Assembly (NCBI RefSeq): GCF_050948215.1
Contig: NW_027489069.1
Location: 1 to 64,000, forward strand
Source: Halictus rubicundus
Lineage: Eukaryota > Arthropoda > Insecta > Hymenoptera > Halictidae
Reading direction: 5' to 3'
DNA: 64,000 bases
Shown: positions 26,368-39,200 of the stretch, one piece after another
Numbering within the stretch: position 1 is the stretch's first letter
Layout: each line of letters opens with the position of its first letter
Translations under genes and position numbers: made by a program
Notes under the pieces: model-generated
Database searches by the model: none
Told to the model about the DNA's origin: nothing
What the model saw: the letters and a program-made list of their open reading frames with translations, nothing else

Positions 26368-27837
26368 TGTCCTATCATCTATCCTATCCTATTCTCTATC
26401 CTATCCTATCCTCTATCCTATCCTCTATCCTATCCTCTATCCTATCCTCTATCCTATCCTATCCTCTGTCCAATCCTATCGTCTATCCTATCCTCTATCC
26501 CATCCGATCCTCTATCCTGTCCTATCCTCTATCCTATCATATCCTGTATCCTATCCAATCCTCTATCCTATCCTATCATGTATCCTATCCTATTCTCTAT
26601 CCTATCCTATCCTCTATCCTATCCTCTATCCTATCCTCTATCCTATCCTATCCTCTGTCCTATCCTATCGTCTATCCTATCCTCTATCCTATCCGATCCT
26701 CTATCCTATCCTATCCTCTATCCTATCCTATCTTCTATCCTATACTATCCTCTATCCTATCAAATCCCCTATCCTATCCTCTATCCTATCCCATCCTCTA
26801 TCCTATCAAATCCCCTATCCTATCCTCTGTACTATCCTATCCTATATCCTATCCTATCATCCATCCTCAATCCTATCCTTTCCTGTATCCTATCCAATCC
26901 TCTATCCTATCCTATCCTCTATCCTATCCGATCCTCTATCCTATCCTATCCTCTATCCTATCCTATCTTCTATCCTATCCTATCCTCTATCCTATCAAAT
27001 CACCTATCCTATCCTCTATTCTATCCTATCCTCTATCCTATCCTATCCTCTATCCTATCCTATCCTCTATCCTATCCTATCCTCTATCCTATCAAATCAC
27101 CTATCCTATCCTCTATCCTATCCTATCCTCTATCCTATCCTATCCTCTATCCTATCAAATCACCTATCCTATCCTCTATCCTATCCTATCCTCTATCCTA
27201 TCCTATCCTCTATCCTATCCTATCCTCTATCCTATCCTATCCTCTATCCTATCCTATCCTATATCCTATCCTATCCTCTATCCTATCCTATCCTCTATCC
27301 TATCCTATCCTATCCTCTATCCTATCAAATCCACTATCCTATCCTCTATCCTATCCTATCATCTATCCTCTATCCTATCCAATCCTCTATCCTATCCTCT
27401 ATCCTATCCACTATCCTATCCTCTATCCTATCCTATCCTCTATCCTATCCTATCCTCTATCCTATCCTATCCTCTATCCTATCCTATCCTCTATCCTATC
27501 CTATTCTCTATCCTATCCTATCCTCTATCCTATCCTCTATCCTATCCTCTATCCTATCCTCTATCCTATCCTATCCTCTGTCCTATCCTATCGTCTATCC
27601 TATCCTCTATCCTATCCTATTCTCTATCCTATCCTACCTTCTATCCTATCCTATCCTCTATCCTATCAAATCCCCTATCCTATCCTCTATCCTATCCGAT
27701 CCTCTATCCTATCAAATCCCCTATCCTATCCTCTGTACTATCCTATCCTATACCCCATCCTATCATCCATCCTCAATCCTATCCTTTCCTGTATCCTATC
27801 CAATCCTCTATCCTATCCTATCCTCTATCCTATCCTA
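26201..27837 (+). repeat. Segment shared with 481-2117 and 30072-31708
   Basis: Offsets are 25720 to the left copy and 3871 to the right copy. Landmarks are CATGTATCC at 858, 26578 and 30449, and CTATGCTCTGTCC at 2117, 27837 and 31708. One difference is 1665 G versus 27385 C (in CCAATC-TCTATCC). The flanks on both sides have different histories, so this is a mosaic block. Confidence 0.85.
26650..27836 (+). repeat. 1187-bp tandem unit, first
   Basis: The phrase CTCTGTCCTATCCTATCG and everything after it recurs exactly 1187 bp downstream. The unit includes the CAAATCACC triplet of variants, CCATCCTCAATCC and CCTATACCCCATCC. In the copies at the left end (about 930-2116) and in copy 2 (about 30520-31707) the same segment is present once only. 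Confidence 0.88.
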
Positions 27838-29023
27838 TGCTCTGTCCTATCCTATCGTCTATCCTATCCTCTATCCTATCCGATCCTCTATCCTATCCTA
27901 TCCTCTATCCTATCCTATCTTCTATCCTATACTATCCTCTATCCTATCAAATCCCCTATCCTATCCTCTATCCTATCCCATCCTCTATCCTATCAAATCC
28001 CCTATCCTATCCTCTGTACTATCCTATCCTATATCCTATCCTATCATCCATCCTCAATCCTATCCTTTCCTGTATCCTATCCAATCCTCTATCCTATCCT
28101 ATCCTCTATCCTATCCGATCCTCTATCCTATCCTATCCTCTATCCTATCCTATCTTCTATCCTATCCTATCCTCTATCCTATCAAATCACCTATCCTATC
28201 CTCTATTCTATCCTATCCTCTATCCTATCCTATCCTCTATCCTATCCTATCCTCTATCCTATCCTATCCTCTATCCTATCAAATCACCTATCCTATCCTC
28301 TATCCTATCCTATCCTCTATCCTATCCTATCCTCTATCCTATCAAATCACCTATCCTATCCTCTATCCTATCCTATCCTCTATCCTATCCTATCCTCTAT
28401 CCTATCCTATCCTCTATCCTATCCTATCCTCTATCCTATCCTATCCTATATCCTATCCTATCCTCTATCCTATCCTATCCTCTATCCTATCCTATCCTAT
28501 CCTCTATCCTATCAAATCCACTATCCTATCCTCTATCCTATCCTATCATCTATCCTCTATCCTATCCAATCCTCTATCCTATCCTCTATCCTATCCACTA
28601 TCCTATCCTCTATCCTATCCTATCCTCTATCCTATCCTATCCTCTATCCTATCCTATCCTCTATCCTATCCTATCCTCTATCCTATCCTATTCTCTATCC
28701 TATCCTATCCTCTATCCTATCCTCTATCCTATCCTCTATCCTATCCTCTATCCTATCCTATCCTCTGTCCTATCCTATCGTCTATCCTATCCTCTATCCT
28801 ATCCTATTCTCTATCCTATCCTACCTTCTATCCTATCCTATCCTCTATCCTATCAAATCCCCTATCCTATCCTCTATCCTATCCGATCCTCTATCCTATC
28901 AAATCCCCTATCCTATCCTCTGTACTATCCTATCCTATACCCCATCCTATCATCCATCCTCAATCCTATCCTTTCCTGTATCCTATCCAATCCTCTATCC
29001 TATCCTATCCTCTATCCTATCCT
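27837..29023 (+). repeat. 1187-bp tandem unit, second
   Basis: This is a repeat of 26650-27836. The first base after homology ends is 29026 (C, where the first unit had G in CTATGCTCTGTCC at 27839). Its early part continues like the first unit, whereas the singletons at 2117 and 31708 diverge after about 80 bp into TATTCTATCC and CTAACCTATCC. Confidence 0.88.
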
Positions 29024-29770
29024 ATCCTCTATCCTATCCTATCCTCTATCCTATCCAATCCTCTATCCTATCCTATCCTCTATCCTATTAAATCCCCCAT
29101 CCTATCCTCTATCCTATCCTCTCCTGTATCCTATCCAATCCTCTATCCTATCCAATCCTCTATCCTATCAAATCCACTATCCTATCCTCTATCCTATCAT
29201 ATCCTGTATCCTATCCAATCCTCTGTCCTATCCTATCATCTATCCTATCCTATTCTCTATCCTATCCTATCCTCTATCCTATCCTCTATCCTATCCTCTA
29301 TCCTATCCTCTATCCTATCCTCTATCCTATCCTATCCTCTGTCCTATCCTATCGTCTATCCTATTCTCTATCCTATCCGATCCTCTATCCTGTCCTATCC
29401 TCTATCCTATCCTATCCTATCTTCTATCCTATCCTATCCTCTATCCTATCAAATCCCCTATCCTATCCTCTATCCTATCCGATCCTCTATCCTATCAAAT
29501 CCCCTATCCTATCCTCTGTACTATCCTATCCTATATCCTATCCTATCATCTATCCTCAATCCTATCCTATCCTCTATTCTATCCTGTCCTCTATCCTATC
29601 CTATCCTCTATCCTATTCTCTATCCTATCCTCTATCCTATCCTCTATCCTATCCTCTATCCTATCCTCTATCCTATCCTCTATCCTATCCTCTATCCTTG
29701 CCTATCCTCTATCCCATCCTATCCAATCCCCTATCCTATGCTCTATCCTATCCTACCCTCTATAATATCG
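28990..29770 (+). repeat. Block duplicated, right copy, spanning the 29.6-kb period seam
   Basis: This is the homologue of 24720-25490 with one extra 12-mer. Its right part (from 29592) is also the start of the large-unit copy 2 as seen in this window, so the real copy boundary probably lies further left than base 29592. Confidence 0.75.
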
Positions 29771-32453
29771 TATACTCTATCATATCCTATCCTCTATCCT
29801 ATAATATCATCTATACGTTCCTATTCTCTATCCTAACCTATCCTCTATCCTATCCTATCGTCTATCCCATCCTCTATCCTATCCTATCCTCTATCCTATC
29901 CTATCCTCATTCCTATCCTATCCTATCCTCTATCCTATCCTATCCTCTATCCTATCCTATCCTCTATCCTATCCTATCCTCTATCCTATCCTATCCTCTA
30001 TCCAATCCTCTATCCTATCCTATCCTCTATTCTATCCTATCCTCTATCCTATCCTATCCTCTATCCTATTAAATCCCCCATCCTATCCTCTATCCTATCC
30101 TCTCCTGTATCCTATCCAATCCTCTATCCTATCCAATCCTCTATCCTATCAAATCCCCTATCCTATCCTCTATCCTATCATATCCTGTATCCTATCCAAT
30201 CCTCTATCCTATCCTATCATCTATCCTATCCTATTCTCTGTCCTATCATCTATCCTATCCTATTCTCTATCCTATCCTATCCTCTATCCTATCCTCTATC
30301 CTATCCTCTATCCTATCCTCTATCCTATCCTATCCTCTGTCCAATCCTATCGTCTATCCTATCCTCTATCCCATCCGATCCTCTATCCTGTCCTATCCTC
30401 TATCCTATCATATCCTGTATCCTATCCAATCCTCTATCCTATCCTATCATGTATCCTATCCTATTCTCTATCCTATCCTATCCTCTATCCTATCCTCTAT
30501 CCTATCCTCTATCCTATCCTATCCTCTGTCCTATCCTATCGTCTATCCTATCCTCTATCCTATCCGATCCTCTATCCTATCCTATCCTCTATCCTATCCT
30601 ATCTTCTATCCTATACTATCCTCTATCCTATCAAATCCCCTATCCTATCCTCTATCCTATCCCATCCTCTATCCTATCAAATCCCCTATCCTATCCTCTG
30701 TACTATCCTATCCTATATCCTATCCTATCATCCATCCTCAATCCTATCCTTTCCTGTATCCTATCCAATCCTCTATCCTATCCTATCCTCTATCCTATCC
30801 GATCCTCTATCCTATCCTATCCTCTATCCTATCCTATCTTCTATCCTATCCTATCCTCTATCCTATCAAATCACCTATCCTATCCTCTATTCTATCCTAT
30901 CCTCTATCCTATCCTATCCTCTATCCTATCCTATCCTCTATCCTATCCTATCCTCTATCCTATCAAATCACCTATCCTATCCTCTATCCTATCCTATCCT
31001 CTATCCTATCCTATCCTCTATCCTATCAAATCACCTATCCTATCCTCTATCCTATCCTATCCTCTATCCTATCCTATCCTCTATCCTATCCTATCCTCTA
31101 TCCTATCCTATCCTCTATCCTATCCTATCCTATATCCTATCCTATCCTCTATCCTATCCTATCCTCTATCCTATCCTATCCTATCCTCTATCCTATCAAA
31201 TCCACTATCCTATCCTCTATCCTATCCTATCATCTATCCTCTATCCTATCCAATCGTCTATCCTATCCTCTATCCTATCCACTATCCTATCCTCTATCCT
31301 ATCCTATCCTCTATCCTATCCTATCCTCTATCCTATCCTATCCTCTATCCTATCCTATCCTCTATCCTATCCTATTCTCTATCCTATCCTATCCTCTATC
31401 CTATCCTCTATCCTATCCTCTATCCTATCCTCTATCCTATCCTATCCTCTGTCCTATCCTATCGTCTATCCTATCCTCTATCCTATCCTATTCTCTATCC
31501 TATCCTACCTTCTATCCTATCCTATCCTCTATCCTATCAAATCCCCTATCCTATCCTCTATCCTATCCGATCCTCTATCCTATCAAATCCCCTATCCTAT
31601 CCTCTGTACTATCCTATCCTATACCCCATCCTATCATCCATCCTCAATCCTATCCTTTCCTGTATCCTATCCAATCCTCTATCCTATCCTATCCTCTATC
31701 CTATCCTATGCTCTGTCCTATCCTATCGTCTATCCTATCCTCTATCCTATCCGATCCTCTATCCTATCCTATCCTCTATTCTATCCTATCTTCTATCCTA
31801 ACCTATCCTCTATCCTATCCTATCGTCTATCCCATCCTCTATCCTATCCTATCCTCTATCCTACCCTATCCTCTATCCTATCCTATCCTCTATCCTATCC
31901 TATCCTCTATCCTATCCTATCCTCTATCCTATCCTATCCTCTATCCTATCCTATCCTCTATCCTATCCTATCCTCTATCCTATCCTATCCTCTATCCTAT
32001 CCTATCCTCTATCCTATACTATCCTCTATCCTATCAAATCCCCTATCCTATCCTCTATCCTATTCGATCCTCTATCCTATCAAATCCCCTATCCTATCCT
32101 CTGTACTATCCTATCCTATATCCTATCCTATCATCCATCCTCAATCCTATCCTTTCCTGTATCCTATCCAATCCTCTATCCTATCCTATCCTCTATCCTA
32201 TCCTGTCCTCTATCCTATCCTATCCTCTATCCTATCCTCTATCCTATCCTCTATCCTATCCTCTATCCTATCCTCTATCCTATCCTCTATCCTAGCCTAT
32301 CATCTATCCTATCCTATCCAATCCCCTATCCTATGCTCTATCCTATCCTACCCTCTATAATATCGTATACTCTATCATATCCTATCCTCTATCCTATCCT
32401 ATCCTCTATCCTATCCTATCCTCTATCCTATCCAATCCTCTATCCTATCCTAT

Positions 32454-33809
32454 CATCTATCCTATCCTATTCTCTATCCTATCCTATCCTCTATCCTATC
32501 CTCTATCCTATCCTCTATCCTATCCTCTATCCTATCCTCTATCCTATCCTCTATCCTATCCTCTATCCTATCCTCTATCCTATCCTCTATCCTATCCTCT
32601 ATCCTATCCTCTATCCTATCCTCTATCCTATCCTATCCTCTGTCCTATCCTATCGTCTATCCTATCCTCTATCCTATCCGATCCTCTATCCTATCCTATC
32701 CTCTATCCTATCCTATCTTCTATCCTATCCTATCCTCTATCCTATCAAATCCCCTATCCTATCCTCTATCCTATCCTATCCTCTATCCTATCCTATCCTC
32801 TATCCTATCCTATCATCTATCCTCTATCCTATCCAATCCTCTATCCTATCCTCTATCCTATCCACTATCCTATCCTCTATCCTATCCTATCCTCTATCCT
32901 ATCCTATCCTATCCTCTATCCTATCAAATCCACTATCCTATCCTCTATCCTATTAAATCCCCTATCCTATCCTCTATCCTATCCTATCCTGTATCCTATC
33001 CAATCCTCTATCCTATCCTATCCTCTATCCTATCCTATCCTCTATCCTATCCTATCCTGTATCCTATCCAATCCTCTATCCTATCCTATCCTCTATCCTA
33101 TCCTATCCTCTATCCTATCCTATCCTCTATCCTATCCTATCCTCTATCATATTCTATCCTCTATCCTATCCTATCCTCTATCCTATCCTATCCTCTATCC
33201 TATCCTATCTTCTATCCTATCCTATCCTGTATCCAATCCAATCCTCTATCCTATCCTATCCTCTATCCTATCCTATCCTCTATCCTATTCTCTATCCTAT
33301 CCTATCCTCTATCCTATCCTATCCTCTATCCTATCCAATCCTCTATCCTATCCTATCATCTATCCTATCCTATTCTCTATCCTATCCTATCCTCTATCCT
33401 ATCCTCTATCCTATCCTCTATCCTATCCTCTATCCTATCCTCTATCCTATCCTCTATCCTATCCTATCCTCTGTCCTATCCTATCGTCTATCCTATCCTC
33501 TATCCTATCCGATCCTCTAGCCTATCCTATCCTCTATCCTATCCTATCTTCTATCCTATCCTATCCTCTATCCTATCAAATCCCCTATCCTATCCTCTAT
33601 CCTATCCTATCCTCTATCCTATCCTATCCTCTATCCTATCCTATCCTCTATCCTATCCTATCCTCTATCCTATCCTATCCTCTATCCTATCCTCTATCCT
33701 ATCCTATCCTCTATCCTATCCTATCCTCTATCCTATCCTATCCTATATCCTATCCTATCCTCTATCTTATCCTATCCTCTATCCTATCCAATCCTCTATC
33801 CTATCCTAT
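32454..33809 (+). repeat. About 1.36-kb tandem unit, first, in copy 2
   Basis: This is the copy of 2863-4218 at offset 29591. ATTAAATCCCC lies at 32952, matching 3361, and the 12-mer run has the same length as in copy 1. Confidence 0.85.
32481..32635 (+). repeat. Pure 12-mer run in copy 2
   Basis: This is the homologue of 2890-3044 at offset 29591, with no visible change in length. Confidence 0.88.
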
Positions 33810-35071
33810 CATCTATCCTATCCTATTCTCTATCCTATCCTATCCTCTATCCTATCCTCTATCCTATCCTCTATCCTATCCTCTATCCTATCCTCTATCC
33901 TATCCTCTATCCTATCCTCTATCCTATCCTCTATCCTATCCTCTATCCTATCCTCTATCCTATCCTCTATCCTATCCTCTATCCTATCCTCTATCCTATC
34001 CTATCCTCTGTCCTATCCTATCGTCTATCCTATCCTCTATCCTATCCGATCCTCTATCCTATCCTATCCTCTATCCTATCCTATCTTCTATCCTATCCTA
34101 TCCTCTATCCTATCAAATCCCCTATCCTATCCTCTATCCTATCCTATCCTCTATCCTATCCTATCCTCTATCCTATCCTATCCTCTATCCTATCCTATCA
34201 TCTATCCTCTATCCTATCCAATCCTCTATCCTATCCTCTATCCTATCCACTATCCTATCCTCTATCCTATCCTATCCTCTATCCTATCCTATCCTATCCT
34301 CTATCCTATCAAATCCACTATCCTATCCTCTATCCTATTAAATCCCCTATCCTATCCTCTATCCTATCCTATCCTGTATCCTATCCAATCCTCTATCCTA
34401 TCCTATCCTCTATCCTATCCTATCCTCTATCCTATCCTATCCTGTATCCTATCCAATCCTCTATCCTATCCTATCCTCTATCCTATCCTATCCTCTATCC
34501 TATCCTATCCTCTATCCTATCCTATCCTCTATCATATTCTATCCTCTATCCTATCCTATCCTCTATCCTATCCTATCCTCTATCCTATCCTATCTTCTAT
34601 CCTATCCTATCCTGTATCCAATCCAATCCTCTATCCTATCCTATCCTCTATCCTATCCTATCCTCTATCCTATTCTCTATCCTATCCTATCCTCTATCCT
34701 ATCCTATCCTCTATCCTATCCAATCCTCTATCCTATCCTATCATCTATCCTATCCTATTCTCTATCCTATCCTATCCTCTATCCTATCCTCTATCCTATC
34801 CTCTATCCTATCCTCTATCCTATCCTCTATCCTATCCTCTATCCTATCCTATCCTCTGTCCTATCCTATCGTCTATCCTATCCTCTATCCTATCCGATCC
34901 TCTAGCCTATCCTATCCTCTATCCTATCCTATCTTCTATCCTATCCTATCCTCTATCCTATCAAATCCCCTATCCTATCCTCTATCCTATCCTATCCTCT
35001 ATCCTATCCTATCCTCTATCCTATCCTATCCTCTATCCTATCCTATCCTCTATCCTATCCTATCCTCTATC
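33810..35071 (+). repeat. About 1.39-kb tandem unit, second, in copy 2
   Basis: This is the copy of 4219-5480 at offset 29591 (ATTAAATCCCC 4746/34337). One visible difference is 5228 T versus 34819 C. Confidence 0.8.
33837..34003 (+). repeat. Pure 12-mer run in copy 2, longer form
   Basis: This is the homologue of 4246-4412 at offset 29591. Confidence 0.85.
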
Positions 35072-36106
35072 CTATCCTATCCTCTATCCTATCCTATCCT
35101 CTATCATATCCTATCCTCTATCCTATCCCATCCTCTATCCTATCCTATCGTCTATCCTATCCTCTATCCTATCCGATCCTCTATCCTATCCTATCCTCTA
35201 TCCTATCCTATCGTCTATCCTATCCTCTATCCTATCCTATCCTCTATCCTAGCCTACCATCTATCGTATCCTATCCAATCCCCTATCCTATGCTCTATCC
35301 TATCCTACCCTCTATAATATCGTATACTCTATCATATCCTATCCTCTATCCTATCCTCTATCCTATCCTATCCTCTATCCTATCCTATCCTATCCTCTAT
35401 CCTATCCAATCCTCTATCCTATCCTATCCTCTATCCTATTAAATCCCCCATCCTATCCTCTATCCTATCCTCTCCTGTATCCTATCCAATCCTCTATCCT
35501 ATCCAATCCTCTATCCTATCAAATCCCCTATCCTATCCTCTATCCTATCATATCCTGTATCCTATCCAATCCTCTATCCTATCCTATCATCTATCCTATC
35601 CTATTCTCTATCCTATCCTATCCTCTATCCTATCCTCTATCCTATCCTCTATCCTATCCTATCCTCTATCCTATCCTATCGTCTATCCTATCCTCTATCC
35701 TATCCGATCCTCTATCCTGTCCTATCCTCTATCCTATCCTATCCTATCTTCTATCCTATCCTATCCTCTATCCTATCAAATCCCCTATCCTATCCTCTAT
35801 CCTATCCGATCCTCTATCCTATCAAATCCCCTATCCTATCCTCTGTACTATCCTATCCTATATCCTATCCTATCATTTATCCTCAATCCTATCCTATCCT
35901 CTATCCTATCCTGTCCTCTATCCTATCCTATCCTCTATCCTATCCTCTTTCCTATCCTCTATCCTATCCTCTATCCTATCCTCTATCCTATCCTCTATCC
36001 TGTCCTCTATCCTATCCTCTATCCTATCCTCTATCCTATCCTCTATCCTTGCCTATCCTCTATCCCATCCTATCCAATCCCCTATCCTATGCTCTATCCT
36101 ATCCTA

Positions 36107-36254
36107 CAATCTATAATATCGTATACTCTATCATATCCTATCCTCTATCCTATAATATCATCTATACGTTCCTATTCTCTATCCTAACCTATCCTCTATC
36201 CTATCCTATCGTCTATCCTATCCTATCGTCTATCCCATCCTCTATCCTATCCTA
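36107..36254 (+). other. 148-bp segment present in copy 2, absent from copy 1
   Basis: Copy 1 runs from CTATGCTCTATCCTATCCTA (ending 6515) straight into ordinary 17-mers. Copy 2 has a variant long-form island A at the same point, and the alignment then resumes with offset 29739 instead of 29591. Because flanking words are identical, the exact edges can slide by a few bases. It may be a deletion in copy 1 or a gain in copy 2. Confidence 0.88.
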
Positions 36255-39200
36255 TCCTCTATCCTATCCTATCCTCTATCCTATCCTATCCTATCCTCTA
36301 TCCTATCAAATCCACTATCCTATCCTATCATCTATCCTCTATCCTATCCTATCCTCTATTCTATCCTATCCTATCAAATCCCCTATCCTATCCTCTATCC
36401 TATTAAATCCCCTATCCTATCCTCTATCCTATCCTATCCTGTATCCTATCCAATCCTCTATCCTATCCTATCCTCTATCCTATCCTATCCTCTATCCTAT
36501 CCTATCCTCTATCCTATCCTATCCTGTATCCTATCCAATCCACTATCCTATCCTATCCTCTATCCTATCCTATCCTCTATCCTATCCTATCCTCTATCAT
36601 ATCCTATCCTCTATCCTATCCCATCCTCTATCCTATCCTATCGTCTATCCTATCCTCTATCCTATCCGATCCTCTATCCTATCCGATCCTCTATCCTATC
36701 CTCTATCCTATCCTCTATCCTATCCTCTATCCTAGCCTATCATCTATCCTATCCTATCCAATCCCCTATCCTATGCTCTATCCTATCCTACCCTCTATAA
36801 TATCGTATACTCTATCATATCCTATCCTCTATCCTATCCTCTATCCTATCCTATCCTCTATCCTATCCTATCCTCTATCCTATCCAATCCTCTATCCTAT
36901 CCTATCATCTATCCTATCCTATTCTCTATCCTATCCTATCCTCTATCCTATCCTCCATCCTATCCTCTATCCTATCCTCTATCCTATCCTCTATCCTATC
37001 CTCTATCCTATCCTCTATCCTATCCTATCCTCTGTCCTATCCTATCGTCTATCCTATCCTCTATCCTATCCGATCCTCTATCCTATCCTATCCTCTATCC
37101 TATCCTATCTTCTATCCTATCCTATCCTCTATCCTATCAAATCCCCTATCCTATCCTCTATCCTATCCTATCCTCTATCCTATCCTATCCTCTATCCTAT
37201 CCTATCCTCTATCCTATCCTATCCTCTATCCTATCCTATCCTCTATCCTATCCTATCCTCTATCCTATCCTATCCTCTATCCTATCCTATCCTATATCCT
37301 ATCCTATCCTCTATCTTATCCTATCCTCTATCCTATCCTATCCTATCCTCTATCCTATCAAATCCACTATCCTATCCTCTATCCTATCCTATCATCTATC
37401 CTCTATCCTATCCAATCCTCTATCCTATCCTCTATCCTATCCACTATCCTATCCTCTATCCTATCCTATCCTCTATCCTATCCTATCCTCTATCCTATCG
37501 TATCCTCTATCCTATCCTATCCTCTATCCTATCCTATCCTCTATCCTATCCTATCCTCTATCCTATCCTATCCTCTATCCTATCCTCTATCCTATCCTCT
37601 ATCCTATCCTCTATCCTATCCTCTATCCTAGCCTATCCTCTATCCTATCCTATCCAATCCCCTATCCTATGCTCTATCCTATCCTACCCTCTATAATATC
37701 GTATACTCTATCATATCCTATCCTCTATCCTATAATATCATCTATACGTTCCTATTCTCTATCCTAACCTATCCTCTATCCTATCCTATCGTCTATCCCA
37801 TCCTCTATCCAATCCTATCCTCTATCCTCTCCTATCCTCTATCCTATCCTATCCTCTATCCTATCCTATCCTCTATCCTATTATATCCTCTATACTATCC
37901 TATCCTCTATCCTATCCTATCCTCTATCCTATCCTATCCTCTATCCTATTCTATCCTCTATCCTATCCTATCCTCTATCCTATCCTATCCTCTATCCTAT
38001 CCTATCCTATCCTCTATCCTATCCTATCCTCTATCCTATCCTATCCTCTATCCTATCCTATCCTGTATCCTATCCAATCCTCTATCCTATCCTATCCTCT
38101 ATCCTATCCTATCCTCTATCCTATCCTATCCTCTATCCTATCCTACCCTCTATCATATCCTATCCTCTATCCTATCCCATCCTCTATCCTATCCTATCGT
38201 CTATCCTATCCTCTATCCTATCCGATCCTCTATCCTATCCTATCCTCTATCCTATCCTATCGTCTATCCTATCCTCTATCCTATCCTATCCTCTATCCTA
38301 GCCTACCATCTATCCTATCCTATCCAATCGCCTATCCTATGCTCTATCCTATCCTACCCTCTATAATATCGTATACTCTATCATATCCTATCCTCTATCC
38401 TATCCTCTATCCTATCCTATCCTCTATCCTATCCTCTATCCTATCCTATCCTCTATCCTATCCTATCCTCTATCCTATCCTATCCTCTATCCTATCCAAT
38501 CCTCTATCCTATCCTATCCTCTATCCTATTAAATCCCCCATCCTATCCTCTATCCTATCCTCTCCTGTATCCTATCCAATCCTCTATCCTATCCAATCCT
38601 CTATCCTATCAAATCCCCTATCCTATCCTCTATCCTATCATATCCTGTATCCTATCCAATCCTCTGTCCTATCCTATCATCTATCCTATCCTATTCTCTA
38701 TCCTATCCTATCCTCTATCCTATCCTCTATCCTATCCTCTATCCTATCGTCTATCCTATCCTCTATCCTATCCTATCCTCTGTCCTATCCTATCGTCTAT
38801 CCTATCCTCTATCCTATCCGATCCTCTATCCTGTCCTATCCTCTATCCTATCCTATCCTATCTTCTATCCTATCCTATCCTCTATCCTATCAAATCCCCT
38901 ATCCTATCCTCTATCCTATCCGATCCTCTATCATATCAAATCCCCTATCCTATCCTCTGTACTATCCTATCCTATATCCTATCCTATCATCTATCCTCAA
39001 TCCTATCCTATCCTCTATCCTATCCTGTCCTCTATCCTATCCTATCCTCTATCCTATTCTCTATCCTATCCTCTATCCTATCCTCTATCCTATCCTCTAT
39101 CCTATCCTCTATCCTATCCTCTATCCTATCCTCTATCTTTGCCTATCCTCTATCCCATCCTATCCAATCCCCTATCCTATGCTCTATCCTATCCTACCCT

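Larger units (their letters stand above)
1..29591 (+). repeat. Large higher-order unit, copy 1 (29.6 kb)
   Basis: The sequence from position 1 is matched again from 29592. The offset is 29591 up to about 6515 and 29739 after that, because copy 2 has 148 extra bases. Landmarks align throughout: TTG-led segment 107/29698, ATG 858/30449, ATG 2742/32333, ATG 7034/36773, ATG 12487/42226 and ATG 18848/48587. I found very few single-base differences by eye, for example 2312 A versus 31903 T, 5228 T versus 34819 C, 8497 C versus 38236 T, and 12279 G versus 42018 C. The left edge of the unit lies before the window, so the true seam is not visible and 29591 is a period, not a mapped boundary. The unit contains class I, class II and class I domains in that order. 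Confidence 0.9.
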
